NCBI RefSeq assembly: GCF_026342405.1
Contig: NZ_JAPEMU010000001.1
Span: forward strand, 7,316,001 to 7,380,000
Length of the DNA: 64,000 nt
Direction of reading: 5' to 3'
Source: Kitasatospora sp. NBC_00240
GTDB taxonomy: Bacteria > Actinomycetota > Actinomycetes > Streptomycetales > Streptomycetaceae
Both the position numbers and the translations under genes were made by a program. The notes under the pieces were generated by a model that ran no database searches, was not told where the DNA came from, and saw only the letters and a list, made by a program, of their open reading frames with translations. Of the stretch, positions 1 to 8,405 are shown piece by piece (the first letter of the stretch is position 1; the number at the start of each line of letters is the position of its first letter).

Positions 1-1
1 C

Positions 2-1126
2 GTGACGATCGAGGGCGCCGGCAGCTGGTACACGATCATCAAGGGCCACCAGGTCGACCTGGCCACCCCGGCGCCCGACCAGTCGGTGCACACCGGCGTC
101 GGCTTCTACGGCAAGGACGCGGCGGCCGGCGGCAGCCACAACGTCCACCTGTCCGGCTTCGCGATCGAGGGCGACGTCCGCGAGCGGATCGACACCGACC
201 AGGTGAACGGCATCGGCGGCGCGCTGAGCGACTCCACCATCGACGGCCTGTACATCCACCACACCAAGGTCGGCCTCTGGTTCGACGGGCCGATGAAGAA
301 CCTGCGGATCACCCGCAACGTCATCGCCGACCAGATCGCCGACGGCCTCAACTTCCACACCGGTGTGACCGGTTCGCTGGTGCAGAACAACTTCGTCCGC
401 AACTCCGGCGACGACGGCCTGGCCATGTGGTCCGAGAAGATCGCGGACGCGAACAACACCTTCGACCACAACACCGTCCAGACACCGGTGCTGGCCAACG
501 GCATCGCGATCTACGGCGGCACCGACAACACCGTCTCCGGCAACCTGATCGCCGACCCGGTCCGTGAGGGCAGCGCCATCCACGTCGGCTCCCGCTTCGG
601 CGCCGAGGCCTTCACCGGGCGGCTGTCGATCACCGACAACACCACCGTCCGGGGCGGTACCTACGAGCTGAACTGGAACATCGGCCTCGGCGCGATCTGG
701 TTCTCCGCGCTGGACAAGAGCATCGACGCGGACATCCGGGTGACCGGCGACAACTTCCTCGACAACACCTACAACGCGATCATGCTGGTCGCCGACTGGC
801 CGGTGAAGGACCAGTACTCCATCACCAACGTCCACTTCAAGGACATCAAGGTCGACGGCACCGGTACCTCCGTGGTCAGCGCCCGCGCGGCCGGCTCCGC
901 GACCTTCGAGAACGTGGACGCCCGCAACGTCGGCGCGGTCGGTGTGAACAACTGCGGGACCTTCCACTTCACCCCCGCCGGTTCGGAGTTCGCACTGAAC
1001 GACCTCGGCGGCAACGACGGTGGCGGCACCACCGGCCCCTGGCTGGCCGGCTGGGAGCTGCCGAACACCATCACCTGCGACGACCGCCCGCCGGTGGTCG
1101 CGCCGCCGGCGCCGTCCGCCTGGTGA
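2..1126 (+). CDS. GH87-like alpha-1,3-glucanase/mycodextranase, C-terminal part (5' truncated by window)
   Basis: The reading frame is open to the left edge, so only the C-terminal 374 residues are visible and the true start lies outside. The protein is a series of short beta-strand turns rich in Asn, Gly and Asp, the pattern of a right-handed parallel beta-helix. The stretch IADGLNFH (Asp114) followed 23 residues later by NSGDDGLAMWS (Asp137, Asp138) matches the spacing of the catalytic Asp trio described for GH87 enzymes, which hydrolyse alpha-1,3-glucan in fungal walls and dental or bacterial glucans. Such proteins are secreted; the signal peptide and any binding modules would be upstream. 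The protein ends in a short Pro/Ala-rich tail. A strong hairpin terminator follows. GH87 is the best reading; another pectate-lyase-like beta-helix enzyme is the alternative. Confidence 0.75.
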   Translation: MTIEGAGSWYTIIKGHQVDLATPAPDQSVHTGVGFYGKDAAAGGSHNVHLSGFAIEGDVRERIDTDQVNGIGGALSDSTIDGLYIHHTKVGLWFDGPMKNLRITRNVIADQIADGLNFHTGVTGSLVQNNFVRNSGDDGLAMWSEKIADANNTFDHNTVQTPVLANGIAIYGGTDNTVSGNLIADPVREGSAIHVGSRFGAEAFTGRLSITDNTTVRGGTYELNWNIGLGAIWFSALDKSIDADIRVTGDNFLDNTYNAIMLVADWPVKDQYSITNVHFKDIKVDGTGTSVVSARAAGSATFENVDARNVGAVGVNNCGTFHFTPAGSEFALNDLGGNDGGGTTGPWLAGWELPNTITCDDRPPVVAPPAPSAW

Positions 1127-1245
1127 CCCGGGCGCGGTGACCCAGGCGCGGTGACCCACGCCCGGCGGCCCGGGGACGTGCACCCGGGCCGGTGACCCAC
1201 CCGGTGCCGATCGCCGGGGCCGGGCCGCCGCCGGAACCGCACCAC

Positions 1246-1285
1246 GGGCCGTACCGCACCGCCGTAGGGCGGCGCGGTACGGCCC
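1246..1285 (+). terminator. Strong hairpin terminator after the GH87-like gene
   Basis: A 12-bp perfect stem (GGGCCGTACCGC at 1246-1257 with its complement at 1274-1285) encloses a second 5-bp stem (1259-1263 with 1268-1272) and a GTAG loop, with one A/C mismatch between. There is no U-tract, as is common in actinomycetes. It sits 120 nt after the stop codon of the beta-helix gene. Upstream, at 1122-1160, the spacer also holds imperfect direct repeats built on GGCGCGGTGACCCA. Confidence 0.7.
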
Positions 1286-1365
1286 GGCCGGGTTCCCGCG
1301 CGTCATCCTGACGAGCCTCCGTCGCCGGCCTTGCCCCTGCCCGTGATCGGGAAAGGGACCGGGTG

Positions 1366-1420
1366 CAGGACCAGGACCAGGACCAGGACCAGGACCAGGA
1401 ATAGGACCAGGACCAGGACC
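1366..1420. repeat. Hexanucleotide tandem repeat (AGGACC)n
   Basis: About nine copies of AGGACC run in series, interrupted once at 1399-1403 by a variant unit (GGAATA). The tract lies in the 338-bp spacer between the beta-helix gene and the next gene, about 45 bp upstream of the start at 1465. Such short perfect repeats can change copy number by slippage. Whether this affects the nearby promoter is not known. Confidence 0.85.
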
Positions 1421-1464
1421 GGGGCCGCTGATCCGCTGTCGGGGGCGCGCCCTAGGCTGCGCGG

Positions 1465-2574
1465 ATGATGTTCGATCGAATCAGTTTCCACCGCCCCGGC
1501 CGCAAGCCGGTCCGGTCGGCCCTGGCGGCCGGGTTCGCCCGGCTGGAGGCGGCCGTGGCGGCCGAGGACTCGGCGGCGTTCGAGGCCGCCTGCCGGGACC
1601 TCCAGCAGGCGATCGGCCGCGCCACGCCGGCCGAACTCGGCCAGGCCGGGCCGCGGTTGGCGGCCATGCTGGCCGGGGTGCCGCCGTGGCCGCGTGCGTA
1701 CCTGGCCGTGATGACGGGTGCCTGCGTGGAGAACGGCGCCGACCCGGTGGCCTGCTCGGGTCCGATCCTGGCCGGTGTGCGGGAGGCCCTGGAGGGTGCG
1801 CTGCGGTTCGCCGACGCCTGGCAGCGGGCGGGCGGCGGCGAGGAGCTGCCGGAGCCGGAGGACGACGCGGACCCGGACGCGGCGACCGAGCTGCTGCTCG
1901 GCGGGACGGATCCGGACGCCCCGGAGGCCCGGGAGGTCCGTCGGGTCGTCACCGCCTGGTGGACCCTGCACCTGTGGGAGATGGCCTCGGTGGCGGTGCT
2001 CTCGCACGCCGCCGTCCGCCGGGCCGCGGCGGGCTCCGGCGTGCTCGCCGACCTGCTGGGCCTGGCGGACCGGTACGCCGGGGTGCAGCGTGAGCTCAAG
2101 TGCCTGACGTACGCGGCGGCGACGCTGGACGAGGAGCCGCTGCTGGTGCTGGACCGGCCGTCCGGCACCGGGTACCTGATGCGGATGAGCGGGGTGGTGG
2201 ACAACTTCCAACTGCACACCCTGCTGGCGCACGTCCTGATCTCCGGGCGGCACCTCGCGGGTGAGGGGCCGGAGCGGGCCGCGGTGGAGGCCTGCCGCGC
2301 CGCGGACGTGCCGCCGGAGCGGCGGCCGCACACCACGGGCTCGTTCAACCTGCTGGCGCCCGACGGCTCGTGGATCTGGAACGAGGGCACGCCGAGCGAC
2401 ATCCCGGTGGTGGACGGCGTCCGCACGCTCGTCCTGGACCCGCCGCCCTACCGGCGGAGCTGGCCGGCCGGCCGGTTCATCCCGGGCATCCCGGGCGACC
2501 TGGTGATGGTCCGGGTGCTGACGGCGGGGGAGAGTGCGGCGGCGCTGGCCGGGACCGTCCCCTCGCAGCGCTGA
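1465..2574 (+). CDS. Conserved-type hypothetical protein, 369 aa
   Basis: I do not recognise the family. The protein is soluble with no signal peptide or membrane segment, starts with a basic N-terminus, has an acidic low-complexity stretch (PEPEDDADPDAATE, about residues 132-145) and a C-terminal region rich in Trp, Pro and Gly. Codon use is typical of the window (third positions almost all G or C), which supports it as a real gene over the antisense frames. The start is chosen because TAGGCT, a good actinomycete -10 box, lies at 1453-1458 exactly six bases before the ATG, the layout of a leaderless transcript. A second ATG follows directly. It converges on the SDR gene, 39 bp away. Confidence 0.75.
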   Translation: MMFDRISFHRPGRKPVRSALAAGFARLEAAVAAEDSAAFEAACRDLQQAIGRATPAELGQAGPRLAAMLAGVPPWPRAYLAVMTGACVENGADPVACSGPILAGVREALEGALRFADAWQRAGGGEELPEPEDDADPDAATELLLGGTDPDAPEAREVRRVVTAWWTLHLWEMASVAVLSHAAVRRAAAGSGVLADLLGLADRYAGVQRELKCLTYAAATLDEEPLLVLDRPSGTGYLMRMSGVVDNFQLHTLLAHVLISGRHLAGEGPERAAVEACRAADVPPERRPHTTGSFNLLAPDGSWIWNEGTPSDIPVVDGVRTLVLDPPPYRRSWPAGRFIPGIPGDLVMVRVLTAGESAAALAGTVPSQR

Positions 2575-2613
2575 CCGGGGCCGCCACCGGCACGGTCCTG
2601 CGGTGCGCCTTCG

Positions 2614-3420
2614 CTACCGGCGCGGGCCGAGGTGGACGTCGAACGCGGCCGTGCCGGGGTCGAAGGCGGTGACCCCGCCGTCCACGGTCAGGACGGCGCC
2701 GTTGACGAGGCTGGACGCGGGCGAGAGCAGCCAGCCGACGGCCTCGGCGACCTCGCGCGGCTCGCCGGGGCGGCGGACGGGTGTGAGGCCGGTCGCCTCC
2801 CGGTAGGCCTGCTCGACGCCGCCGGGCAGGCCCTCCTCCTCGGCGAACCGGGCCATCCGGCGGTCGGCCATCTCGGTGCGCACCCAGCTCGGGCAGACGA
2901 TGTTCGCCCGCAGCCCGCGGTGGCCGTAGTCGACCGCCAGGGAGCGGCAGAGCTGCAGCAGTGCGGCCTTGGAGGTGGCGTACGCGGCGTTGCCGGTGCC
3001 GTTGCGCAGGGCGGAGACCGAGGCGACCGCGACCACCGCGCCCCGGGACTCCAACAGGTGCGGCAGGGCGGCCTTCTGGAGCAGGAAGGGGCCGGTGACG
3101 TTGATCCGCATGACGGCCTCCCAGTCCTCCACCGAGAGGTCGCCGACGGCGCCGCCGCGTCCGATGCCGGCGTTGAGGACCAGCCCGTCCAGCCGTCCGA
3201 ACCTGGCCACGGTCGATGCCACGAGGTCCGTCACGTCGGCGGGGTCGGCGGTGTCGGAGGGGTGGGCCACCGCCCCGGTCTCCTCGGCGACCGTGTGCAG
3301 CGGTTCGGGCCGACGGCCGGAGACGACCACCTGGTGGCCCTCGGCGCGGAGCAGCCGGGCGGTGGCCGCGCCGATGCCCGTGCCGCCGCCGGTGACGATG
3401 ACAACTCGTTGGTCGGACAT
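2614..3420 (-). CDS. SDR family NAD(P)-dependent oxidoreductase
   Basis: A classical short-chain dehydrogenase/reductase of 268 aa. The cofactor motif TGGGTGIG is at residues 10-17, NAG at 83-85, the catalytic Ser near 134-136 and the YxxxK pair at Tyr147/Lys151 (YATSK). The C-terminal VDGGVTAFD stretch closes the fold as in 3-oxoacyl-ACP reductase-like members. Substrate cannot be inferred. Start ATG is preceded by GGAG about 11 nt upstream. The neighbouring DinB-like gene is on the same strand 111 bp upstream, so the two could share a transcript, but no functional link is evident. Confidence 0.9.
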   Translation of the reverse strand: MSDQRVVIVTGGGTGIGAATARLLRAEGHQVVVSGRRPEPLHTVAEETGAVAHPSDTADPADVTDLVASTVARFGRLDGLVLNAGIGRGGAVGDLSVEDWEAVMRINVTGPFLLQKAALPHLLESRGAVVAVASVSALRNGTGNAAYATSKAALLQLCRSLAVDYGHRGLRANIVCPSWVRTEMADRRMARFAEEEGLPGGVEQAYREATGLTPVRRPGEPREVAEAVGWLLSPASSLVNGAVLTVDGGVTAFDPGTAAFDVHLGPRR

Positions 3421-3531
3421 GGGGTTCGAATCTCCGATGCAGGCCTGGACGGACTATTCGATCATAGGCACATGACGTTCCGTCAGCGGCGCCGGGTGTC
3501 CGGTGTCCGGTGTCCGGCCGTTCACCGAGCC

Positions 3532-4089
3532 TCAGATGCCGATCGCCCCGTCGATCCGCTCCCTGAGCAGGTCGGCGTGCCCGTTGTGCCGGGCGTACTC
3601 CTCGATCATGTGGATGAGTACCCAGCGCAGCGACACCGGCCCGCGCCAGGGGTTCACGCCGCTGACCTCCAGGTCGGGCGCGGCGGCGACGAACTCCTCG
3701 GCGAACGCCACCTCTTCGTGCCAGGCCTGCCAGGCCTCGGTGACGAGCGCCGGGTCGGGCGCGGCCCCGTCGAAGTCCTGGTCGGGGGAGGCCTCGGAGG
3801 AGAAGCGGGGCGGCGCGTCCTGCCCGGCCAGGGTCCGCCGGAACCAGCCCCGCTCGATGTCGGCGAGGTGCCGCACGAGCCCGAGCAGCGAGAGGGTGGA
3901 GGGTTCCACCGCCCGCCGGGCGAGTTCGCCGTCCAGGCCGGTGCACTTGAGTTCCAGGGTGGCCCGCTGGGCGCGCAGGAAGTCGAGCAGCATGGTGCGC
4001 TCGTCGACGGTGGCGGGGGTGCTGAAGCGCTCCTCCGACCGGGTGTCGGGGAACAGTTCGGCTCGTCTGGTCGCGGGAAGGCCGGTCAT
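3532..4089 (-). CDS. DinB-like DUF664 family protein
   Basis: The 185-aa product matches the DUF664 branch of the DinB/YfiT four-helix fold: an N-terminal DERTMLLDFLRAQR helix, the LVRHLADIERGWF helix with a metal-type His, and C-terminal HMIEEYARHNGHADLLRE with the second and third His positions. These proteins are typically metal-binding and related to mycothiol-dependent enzymes. No specific reaction can be assigned. The frame is open further upstream, but that extension lacks family similarity. Start candidates are 4089 and 4098 (an ATG three codons earlier). CACAAT lies seven bases before 4089, which would suit a leaderless start. Ordinary soluble protein, codon use typical. Confidence 0.8.
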   Translation of the reverse strand: MTGLPATRRAELFPDTRSEERFSTPATVDERTMLLDFLRAQRATLELKCTGLDGELARRAVEPSTLSLLGLVRHLADIERGWFRRTLAGQDAPPRFSSEASPDQDFDGAAPDPALVTEAWQAWHEEVAFAEEFVAAAPDLEVSGVNPWRGPVSLRWVLIHMIEEYARHNGHADLLRERIDGAIGI

Positions 4090-4403
4090 ACCTGCCATTG
4101 TGCACGTGTCTTTCGTCCCCGCGCCGAGGAAGTGTGCGGCGCGAGGACGAAGGGCGGGCTCAGCGGCTCGGGCAGGTGGTCCCGGCGGCGGCATGGTGCC
4201 CTCGGTGAGCAAGCTGTTGACGGCCGCGCTGATGAACGGCAGTACCTTGCCGGAGTCGGACCGGGAGGCGTCCGCGGCCACTGTGCCGTGGGCGGCGCCC
4301 TGGGATCATCCTGTTGTCCGGCCGTTCCCGCCGGGTGGACCCTGACACCGGCCCGGGCCCCGGATTCGGACGTGATCCTGGGCCAGGGGAATCGTCCGGG
4401 CCG

Positions 4404-4691
4404 CTACCGCCGGGCCCCGCCCGGCCGCGCCAGGGTCAGCCGGACCAGCGCCACGATCGCGCCCGGGGCCAGCAGGGCGGCGGTGAGCAGGGGTACCTGC
4501 CACCAGTTCTGCCCGTCGCTCGTCCAACGGGCCCGCTGGGATGCGTCCTGGGCGTAGAAGAACATGATCACGACGGCCAGTGCCGAGAGCCCGACCAGGA
4601 GGCCCAGGAACAGCCGGCGCACCGGCCCGTGGCCCAGCGGCAGCAGCGCGAGGACCAGCCAGAGGACCGGCACCAGCAGGGACACGCTCAT
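4404..4691 (-). CDS. Small three-helix membrane protein, hypothetical
   Basis: A 95-aa protein with three hydrophobic segments (about residues 3-20, 27-46 and 66-86), the middle one ending in FFYAQDASQ. A cluster of Arg/Lys lies at the C-terminus. I do not recognise a family. GAGG lies about seven bases before the ATG, which fixes this start inside a much longer but unlikely open frame. It is flanked by a promoterless-looking spacer and an immunity-like remnant. Probably an inner-membrane protein of unknown role. Confidence 0.6.
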   Translation of the reverse strand: MSVSLLVPVLWLVLALLPLGHGPVRRLFLGLLVGLSALAVVIMFFYAQDASQRARWTSDGQNWWQVPLLTAALLAPGAIVALVRLTLARPGGARR

Positions 4692-4836
4692 CGGATCCTC
4701 GTATTCTCTTGGCGTACCGGTGTGTTGACGCTCAGACAGAGGTGTCCGGTGTCGGTGTACCCACGGCGGACGCCGGCCATGCCGTCGCCCGCACCCCACG
4801 GCCGCCTGCACCCCCGGCCGCGGGCGGCCGCCGCGG

Positions 4837-5259
4837 TCAGACGCGGAGGGCCGCGTCGAGCCGCCGGCGGAGCACCTCCGGCCGGCTGCGGCCGGGGGCG
4901 CCGGCCGGCAGCTGCGCCAGGATGCCGCGGACGGCCGGCGGGGCGTGCTCGACCGCCCAGCGGATCTCCCGGTCGCCGACGGCGGTGTCGTCGCCCGCCG
5001 CGAGCTCGCTCGCGCGGGCCGTCTGCACGGCGGGGGCGAGCGCGTGGTTCGACTGGTGCGGGGTGGCCAGCGGGTGGATGTACGGGGTCGCCGCCGCGTA
5101 GCCGGCGGCGCGGGCGGCGGCCGTGGCGGCGGGGTCGCCGACCTCCTCACGCGGCGCGCCCCGATGCGTGTCCCGATGCGTGCCGGGGGCCGGTCCGGTG
5201 GCCGTACTGCTGCCGGGCGTCGGCCGTGTGCCCGGCGCCCCACCTCGAACTGTCCGTAG
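4837..5259 (-). pseudogene. Imm5-like immunity protein remnant (no start codon visible)
   Basis: The frame is open from just after a TGA at 5260-5262 to the stop at 4837, but has no good ATG/GTG with a ribosome site. The only GTG start, at 5028, would cut the protein to 63 aa. Read across the whole frame, the product has ARAAGYAAATPYIHPLATPHQ followed by EIRWAVEHAPPAVRGIL, which resembles the Ala/His-rich helices and the RWxxxxxPxxVR end of the Imm5-type putative immunity family known from polymorphic toxin loci. The N-terminal part is absent. Best read as the decayed 3' part of an orphan immunity gene. A small live ORF from 5028, or chance coding in GC-rich DNA, are alternatives. Confidence 0.35.
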
Positions 5260-5479
5260 TCATGCTGGTGGCGGGGTGGTCCGGGCATCCGCCCCCGGAT
5301 GTAAACCGCAGGGCCGGTCATCCTGCGGATGTACGGGCCCGGTCGCGTACGGGGGCAGGGACCGGCACCCCCGGGGGGCGGCCACGCGGTGTCCCGTCGG
5401 TGCCACCGGCCGTCAGAGATATGACACAGTCGCAGAGTTGTCCCTGTGACCACTGTTACGCGTTGTACGAGGGGGAGTC

Positions 5480-6253
5480 ATGGCTCACGAGATCGTCGCC
5501 CGGGAAGTCGCGATCGAGGTCGGCGGCGAGGCCCCGATGACCGCCTACCTGGCCCGGCCCGCGGCGCCGGCCGGCGCCGACGGGTACCCGGCCGTGCTGG
5601 TCGGGTCGGAGCTGTGGGGCGTGACGGAGGAGGTCCGTGACGTGGTGCGGCAGGTGGCGGCGCTCGGGTACGTGGCGATCGCGCCGAACCTGTACCACCG
5701 CTCCGGGGCGGGGACGGCCGGCGGGCTGGTGGAGAGCGACGAGAACCGGGCGCGCGGCTTCGAGCTGCTCGGCCGGCTGACCCGGGACGAGGTGGAGGCC
5801 GATCTGCGGGCGGCCCTCGGGTACGTACGGGACCGGGAGGACGCCACCGGGAAGGCCGGTGTGCTCGGATTCAGTCTGGGCGGGCACATCGTCTACTTCG
5901 CGGCCGGGCGGCTGGAGCTGGCGGCGGCGGCGATCTTCTACCCGGGGTGGCTGCCCGGCGAGGGGACGGCGCTGAGCCGGCCGGAGCCGCTACTGGCCGC
6001 GGTGACCGGCGGGATCGCGGAGCGGGACGTCCGGGTGCTGATGTTCTTCGCGGAGCTGGACCACGTGATCGACGCGGAGCAGCGCGACCGGATCGGTGCG
6101 GAGCTGGCGGCGGCGGGGGTGCGGCACGAGCTGGTGGTGTACCCGGGGGCGCGGCACGCGTTCTTCTTCCCGGGCCGGGAACCGTACGACAAGGCGGCCG
6201 CCGAGGACTCCTGGCTGCGGGTGCGGGAGCTGTTCACGGCCGAGCTGGGGTAG
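5480..6253 (+). CDS. Dienelactone hydrolase family protein (Ser nucleophile)
   Basis: A 257-aa alpha/beta hydrolase of the dienelactone hydrolase family. Family features seen: VGSELWG with Glu44, the nucleophile elbow GFSLGG (Ser132), ELDHVID with Asp194 and GARHAFF with His226. Classical dienelactone hydrolases use Cys at the elbow (GFCxGG). Here it is Ser, so an esterase-type reaction on another substrate is more likely than muconolactone metabolism. Cytoplasmic, no signal peptide. A GAGGGGGAG ribosome site lies directly before the ATG. The gene stands alone; the 788-bp spacer upstream holds the Imm5-like remnant. Confidence 0.88.
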   Translation: MAHEIVAREVAIEVGGEAPMTAYLARPAAPAGADGYPAVLVGSELWGVTEEVRDVVRQVAALGYVAIAPNLYHRSGAGTAGGLVESDENRARGFELLGRLTRDEVEADLRAALGYVRDREDATGKAGVLGFSLGGHIVYFAAGRLELAAAAIFYPGWLPGEGTALSRPEPLLAAVTGGIAERDVRVLMFFAELDHVIDAEQRDRIGAELAAAGVRHELVVYPGARHAFFFPGREPYDKAAAEDSWLRVRELFTAELG

Positions 6254-6273
6254 CGGCGGCGCCGGGCTCGCGG

Positions 6274-6320
6274 GACCGGGCCACGTGATCGGGCCACGGG
6301 ATCGGGCCACGTGATCGGGA
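6274..6320. repeat. 13-bp tandem repeat, about 3.5 copies
   Basis: Units of GATCGGGCCACGT (first copy GACC, second ending in G) follow each other at 6274, 6287, 6300 and 6313. The tract starts 20 bp after the dienelactone hydrolase gene. The units contain CACGTG, so they also form short palindromes. No function is evident. Confidence 0.8.
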
Positions 6321-6493
6321 TGGGTGGTCGGCGGGGGAGCGGCCGGCGGGGGAGCGGTGGCGGGCCCCGGATCCCGGCCCCACCCGGTCGACCCCCGGCA
6401 CGACTGGGCCGGGGTGCGGACATCTCCGCACCCCGGGTACCGGCGAGGACCGGGCCTGCGCCGCCGTTCCCGCGGTGTACTCGCGCGGGTCGG

Positions 6494-6922
6494 TCAGGGC
6501 TGCTGCGCCTGGTACGGCAGCCGGGGCGCCGGGCCGGTGTTCTCGATGATGCTGACCAAGCGGGGGCGCGGTGGGCGCGGGCTGTTGTCACGCCGGGGCA
6601 GTTCGATGACCTTGGTGCCGGCGCCGGCGAGGAAGTCGGCGACGGAGTTGGCGGTGCGCTCGTCGAGGGAGAAGACCCAGCGGCCGGGGACCAGAACGGT
6701 GTCGATGAGTTCGACGGAGGCCAGCGAGAGCAGCAGGCGTAGTTGGGGCTGGACGCCACGGCAGGAGACGCCGTTGTCCAGGAACTGTCGAGGGGTGCCC
6801 AGGCCGAGCCGGCGGGCGTGGTCCTCCAGCGCTTGCGCGTGGGCCTGCATCTGCCAGTCGTCATAGGGGTAGCAGCGCAGATAGGCCGCGGTTCTGACCC
6901 GGTTGGTGGGTTTGATCGTCAT
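6494..6922 (-). CDS. Resolvase-fold protein, probably without recombinase activity
   Basis: A 142-aa protein resembling the N-terminal catalytic domain of serine recombinases: AAYLRCYPYDDWQMQAH at the first strand, then an LxxHARRLG helix, FLDNG, and IDTVLVPGRWVFSLD, ending in KVIELP. In active resolvases the first motif reads YxRVS with the nucleophilic Ser; here that position is occupied by Cys-Tyr-Pro, and no DNA-binding or zinc-ribbon domain follows. It is therefore likely a non-catalytic member of a small actinomycete family. GAGGAG lies seven bases before the ATG. The ATG overlaps the TGA of the upstream Pro-rich ORF (ATGA), suggesting translational coupling if that ORF is real. Confidence 0.7.
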   Translation of the reverse strand: MTIKPTNRVRTAAYLRCYPYDDWQMQAHAQALEDHARRLGLGTPRQFLDNGVSCRGVQPQLRLLLSLASVELIDTVLVPGRWVFSLDERTANSVADFLAGAGTKVIELPRRDNSPRPPRPRLVSIIENTGPAPRLPYQAQQP

Positions 6923-7281
6923 CGTCGCTCCTCGTCGAGCGGGCTGGTCCCTGGTGTCCCAGTGATGACCTCCTCCGTTATGTGTCGGTCGGGATTCCGG
7001 CCGACTGCCGCAGGGCGTGCTGTCGCGAGGAGGCGAATGGGTGCGCGGGCCCGGCAGGGCTGCGCGATGGGCTGTGGGGTCCGGCCGGTGGGGGTGGCCG
7101 CCGGCACGGCGGTGGGTGCGGGCCGGACGCTGACGAGGGGAGCCGCGGTCGGCGGCGGGGTCGGCGGCGCGGGGCGGGGCGTCCGGGTGGGGGACGTCTC
7201 GCCGACGGGGTCGGCCTCGGGGAGGTGGGGCGGGATGGCAGGTGTCGGCCATGTCCGTAAACCTCCCGGTTCGCGTCTCAT
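6919..7281 (-). CDS. Pro/Thr-rich hypothetical ORF coupled to the resolvase-fold gene
   Basis: A 120-aa reading frame rich in Pro, Thr, Ala and Arg with no recognised domain. It is listed because its stop overlaps the start of the next gene in an ATGA arrangement, and because its C-terminal part (ITEEVITGTPGTSPLDEERR) looks like ordinary coding sequence. The ribosome site before its ATG is weak (GGGTC). Alternatively the region is only the leader of the resolvase-fold gene. The remaining spacer to 7504 shows short GGCC-rich hairpins but nothing I can name. Confidence 0.35.
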   Translation of the reverse strand: MRREPGGLRTWPTPAIPPHLPEADPVGETSPTRTPRPAPPTPPPTAAPLVSVRPAPTAVPAATPTGRTPQPIAQPCRARAPIRLLATARPAAVGRNPDRHITEEVITGTPGTSPLDEERR

Positions 7282-7504
7282 GGTGACCCAGGCCGTCCGT
7301 GCATGTCTAGACCAACATTCCTCAAGATCGGCTACCGACCGTAATCAGAACGGGGTGCCCGACGGCCGACCGGGACACCCCGTGACCGTACGGACACGGG
7401 GGCGGCGGGCCTCGCCCCGGCCGGCCTTGCTCCCCGGGAGGCCTTGCTCCCTGGCCGGCGTCGTGCCCCGGCCGGCCGGGGCGCCGGCCCGCCGGGTCGC
7501 TCGA

Positions 7505-8146
7505 TCAGTGCCGCGGGGCGGCGGCGCCGCGCTTGCGGGCGAGCCGCTCCTCCAGCCGGACGCGGCACTCGGGCCACTCCGCCGCGATGATCGAGAAGAT
7601 CGCGGCGTCCCGGAGCAGCCCGTCCTCACCGGGCGCCCAGGACCGCGACCAGCTCCTCAGCACGCCCTCGAACCGGGCTCCCACCCCGGCGATCGCCGCC
7701 CGTGAGCGGCTGTTGCGGGCGTCCGTCTTCAGATCGACGCGGGCCACCCCCCACCGCTCGAAGGCGTGCCGGAACAGCAGCAGCTTGGACTCGGTGTTCA
7801 GCCCGGTGCCCTGCGCCGACTGCGCGAGCCAGCTGAAGCCGACCTCGACCGCGTACAGCTCGCCGGACTCCGGCCGCACCCGGGGCTCCCAGTACGCCGT
7901 GGCCCCCACGGCCCGCCCGGACGTGCGGTCGATCTGGGCGTACGGCGCGAGCCGGCCCGTGGCGGCGCGGGCCTGCTGCGCGTCGATGTACGCGCCGACC
8001 TCGGCGGCGGTGGGCACCCAGGTGAAACCGTAGGTGTCCCGGCCCTCCGCCACGGCCAGGGCGAGATCCGCCGCGTGCCGGTGGCCGAGCGGTTCGAGGC
8101 GGACCAGCTCGCCTTCGAGGAGGGGCCCTTCGAGCTTGAAGCTCAC
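7505..8146 (-). CDS. GNAT family N-acetyltransferase (RimJ/RimL-like)
   Basis: A 213-aa protein of the RimJ/RimL type of GNAT acyltransferases: N-terminal EGELVRLEPLGHRHAADL, the AVGATAYWEPR strand, VEVGFSWLAQSAQGTGLNTESKLLL with the acetyl-CoA loop (QGTGLN in place of QGxGxG), and the LKTDARNSRSRAAIAGVGARFEGVLR end that packs the donor site. The substrate (protein N-terminus, amino acid or small amine) is unknown. The frame is open upstream, but GTG at 8146 preceded by GGAG at a spacing of four, plus the conserved start of the fold, favours this start. Confidence 0.88.
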   Translation of the reverse strand: MSFKLEGPLLEGELVRLEPLGHRHAADLALAVAEGRDTYGFTWVPTAAEVGAYIDAQQARAATGRLAPYAQIDRTSGRAVGATAYWEPRVRPESGELYAVEVGFSWLAQSAQGTGLNTESKLLLFRHAFERWGVARVDLKTDARNSRSRAAIAGVGARFEGVLRSWSRSWAPGEDGLLRDAAIFSIIAAEWPECRVRLEERLARKRGAAAPRH

Positions 8147-8291
8147 CGACTCCGGTTCCTTCCGTCGGCGGCCGGACGGATCGCCCGGCGCGCGGGATCG
8201 TGGACTCCGGTGAGTATGGCGCCGGGCCGGCCGCGGCGGCACCCGGGTTTTCGTCCGCCCCGTCGCCCGCGCCGGGGGCCTGCTCCCTGGC

Positions 8292-8322
8292 CCGGGCGCG
8301 CCGAGACTCTCGGCGCGCCCGG
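8292..8322 (-). terminator. Near-perfect palindrome, likely terminator of the patatin gene
   Basis: Two 15-nt arms (CCGGGCGCGCCGAGA and its exact complement) are separated by a single C. The palindrome lies 84 bp past the patatin stop codon on the minus strand, in the 259-bp spacer before the acetyltransferase gene. With such a short loop it may also act as a cruciform or protein site, but the position suits transcription termination. Confidence 0.6.
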
Positions 8323-8405
8323 CCGCCGGGGGCGACCAGCTCCGCCCGGCGGTTTCCGCGCGGAACGGGCGGCCAGGTATTCCGGTGCCGGATCGGGCGG
8401 CGCGG

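Noticed and set aside
1366..1420. Hexamer repeat as a possible CRISPR array
   Set aside because: The units are contiguous 6-mers without unique spacers. No cas gene is present in the window.
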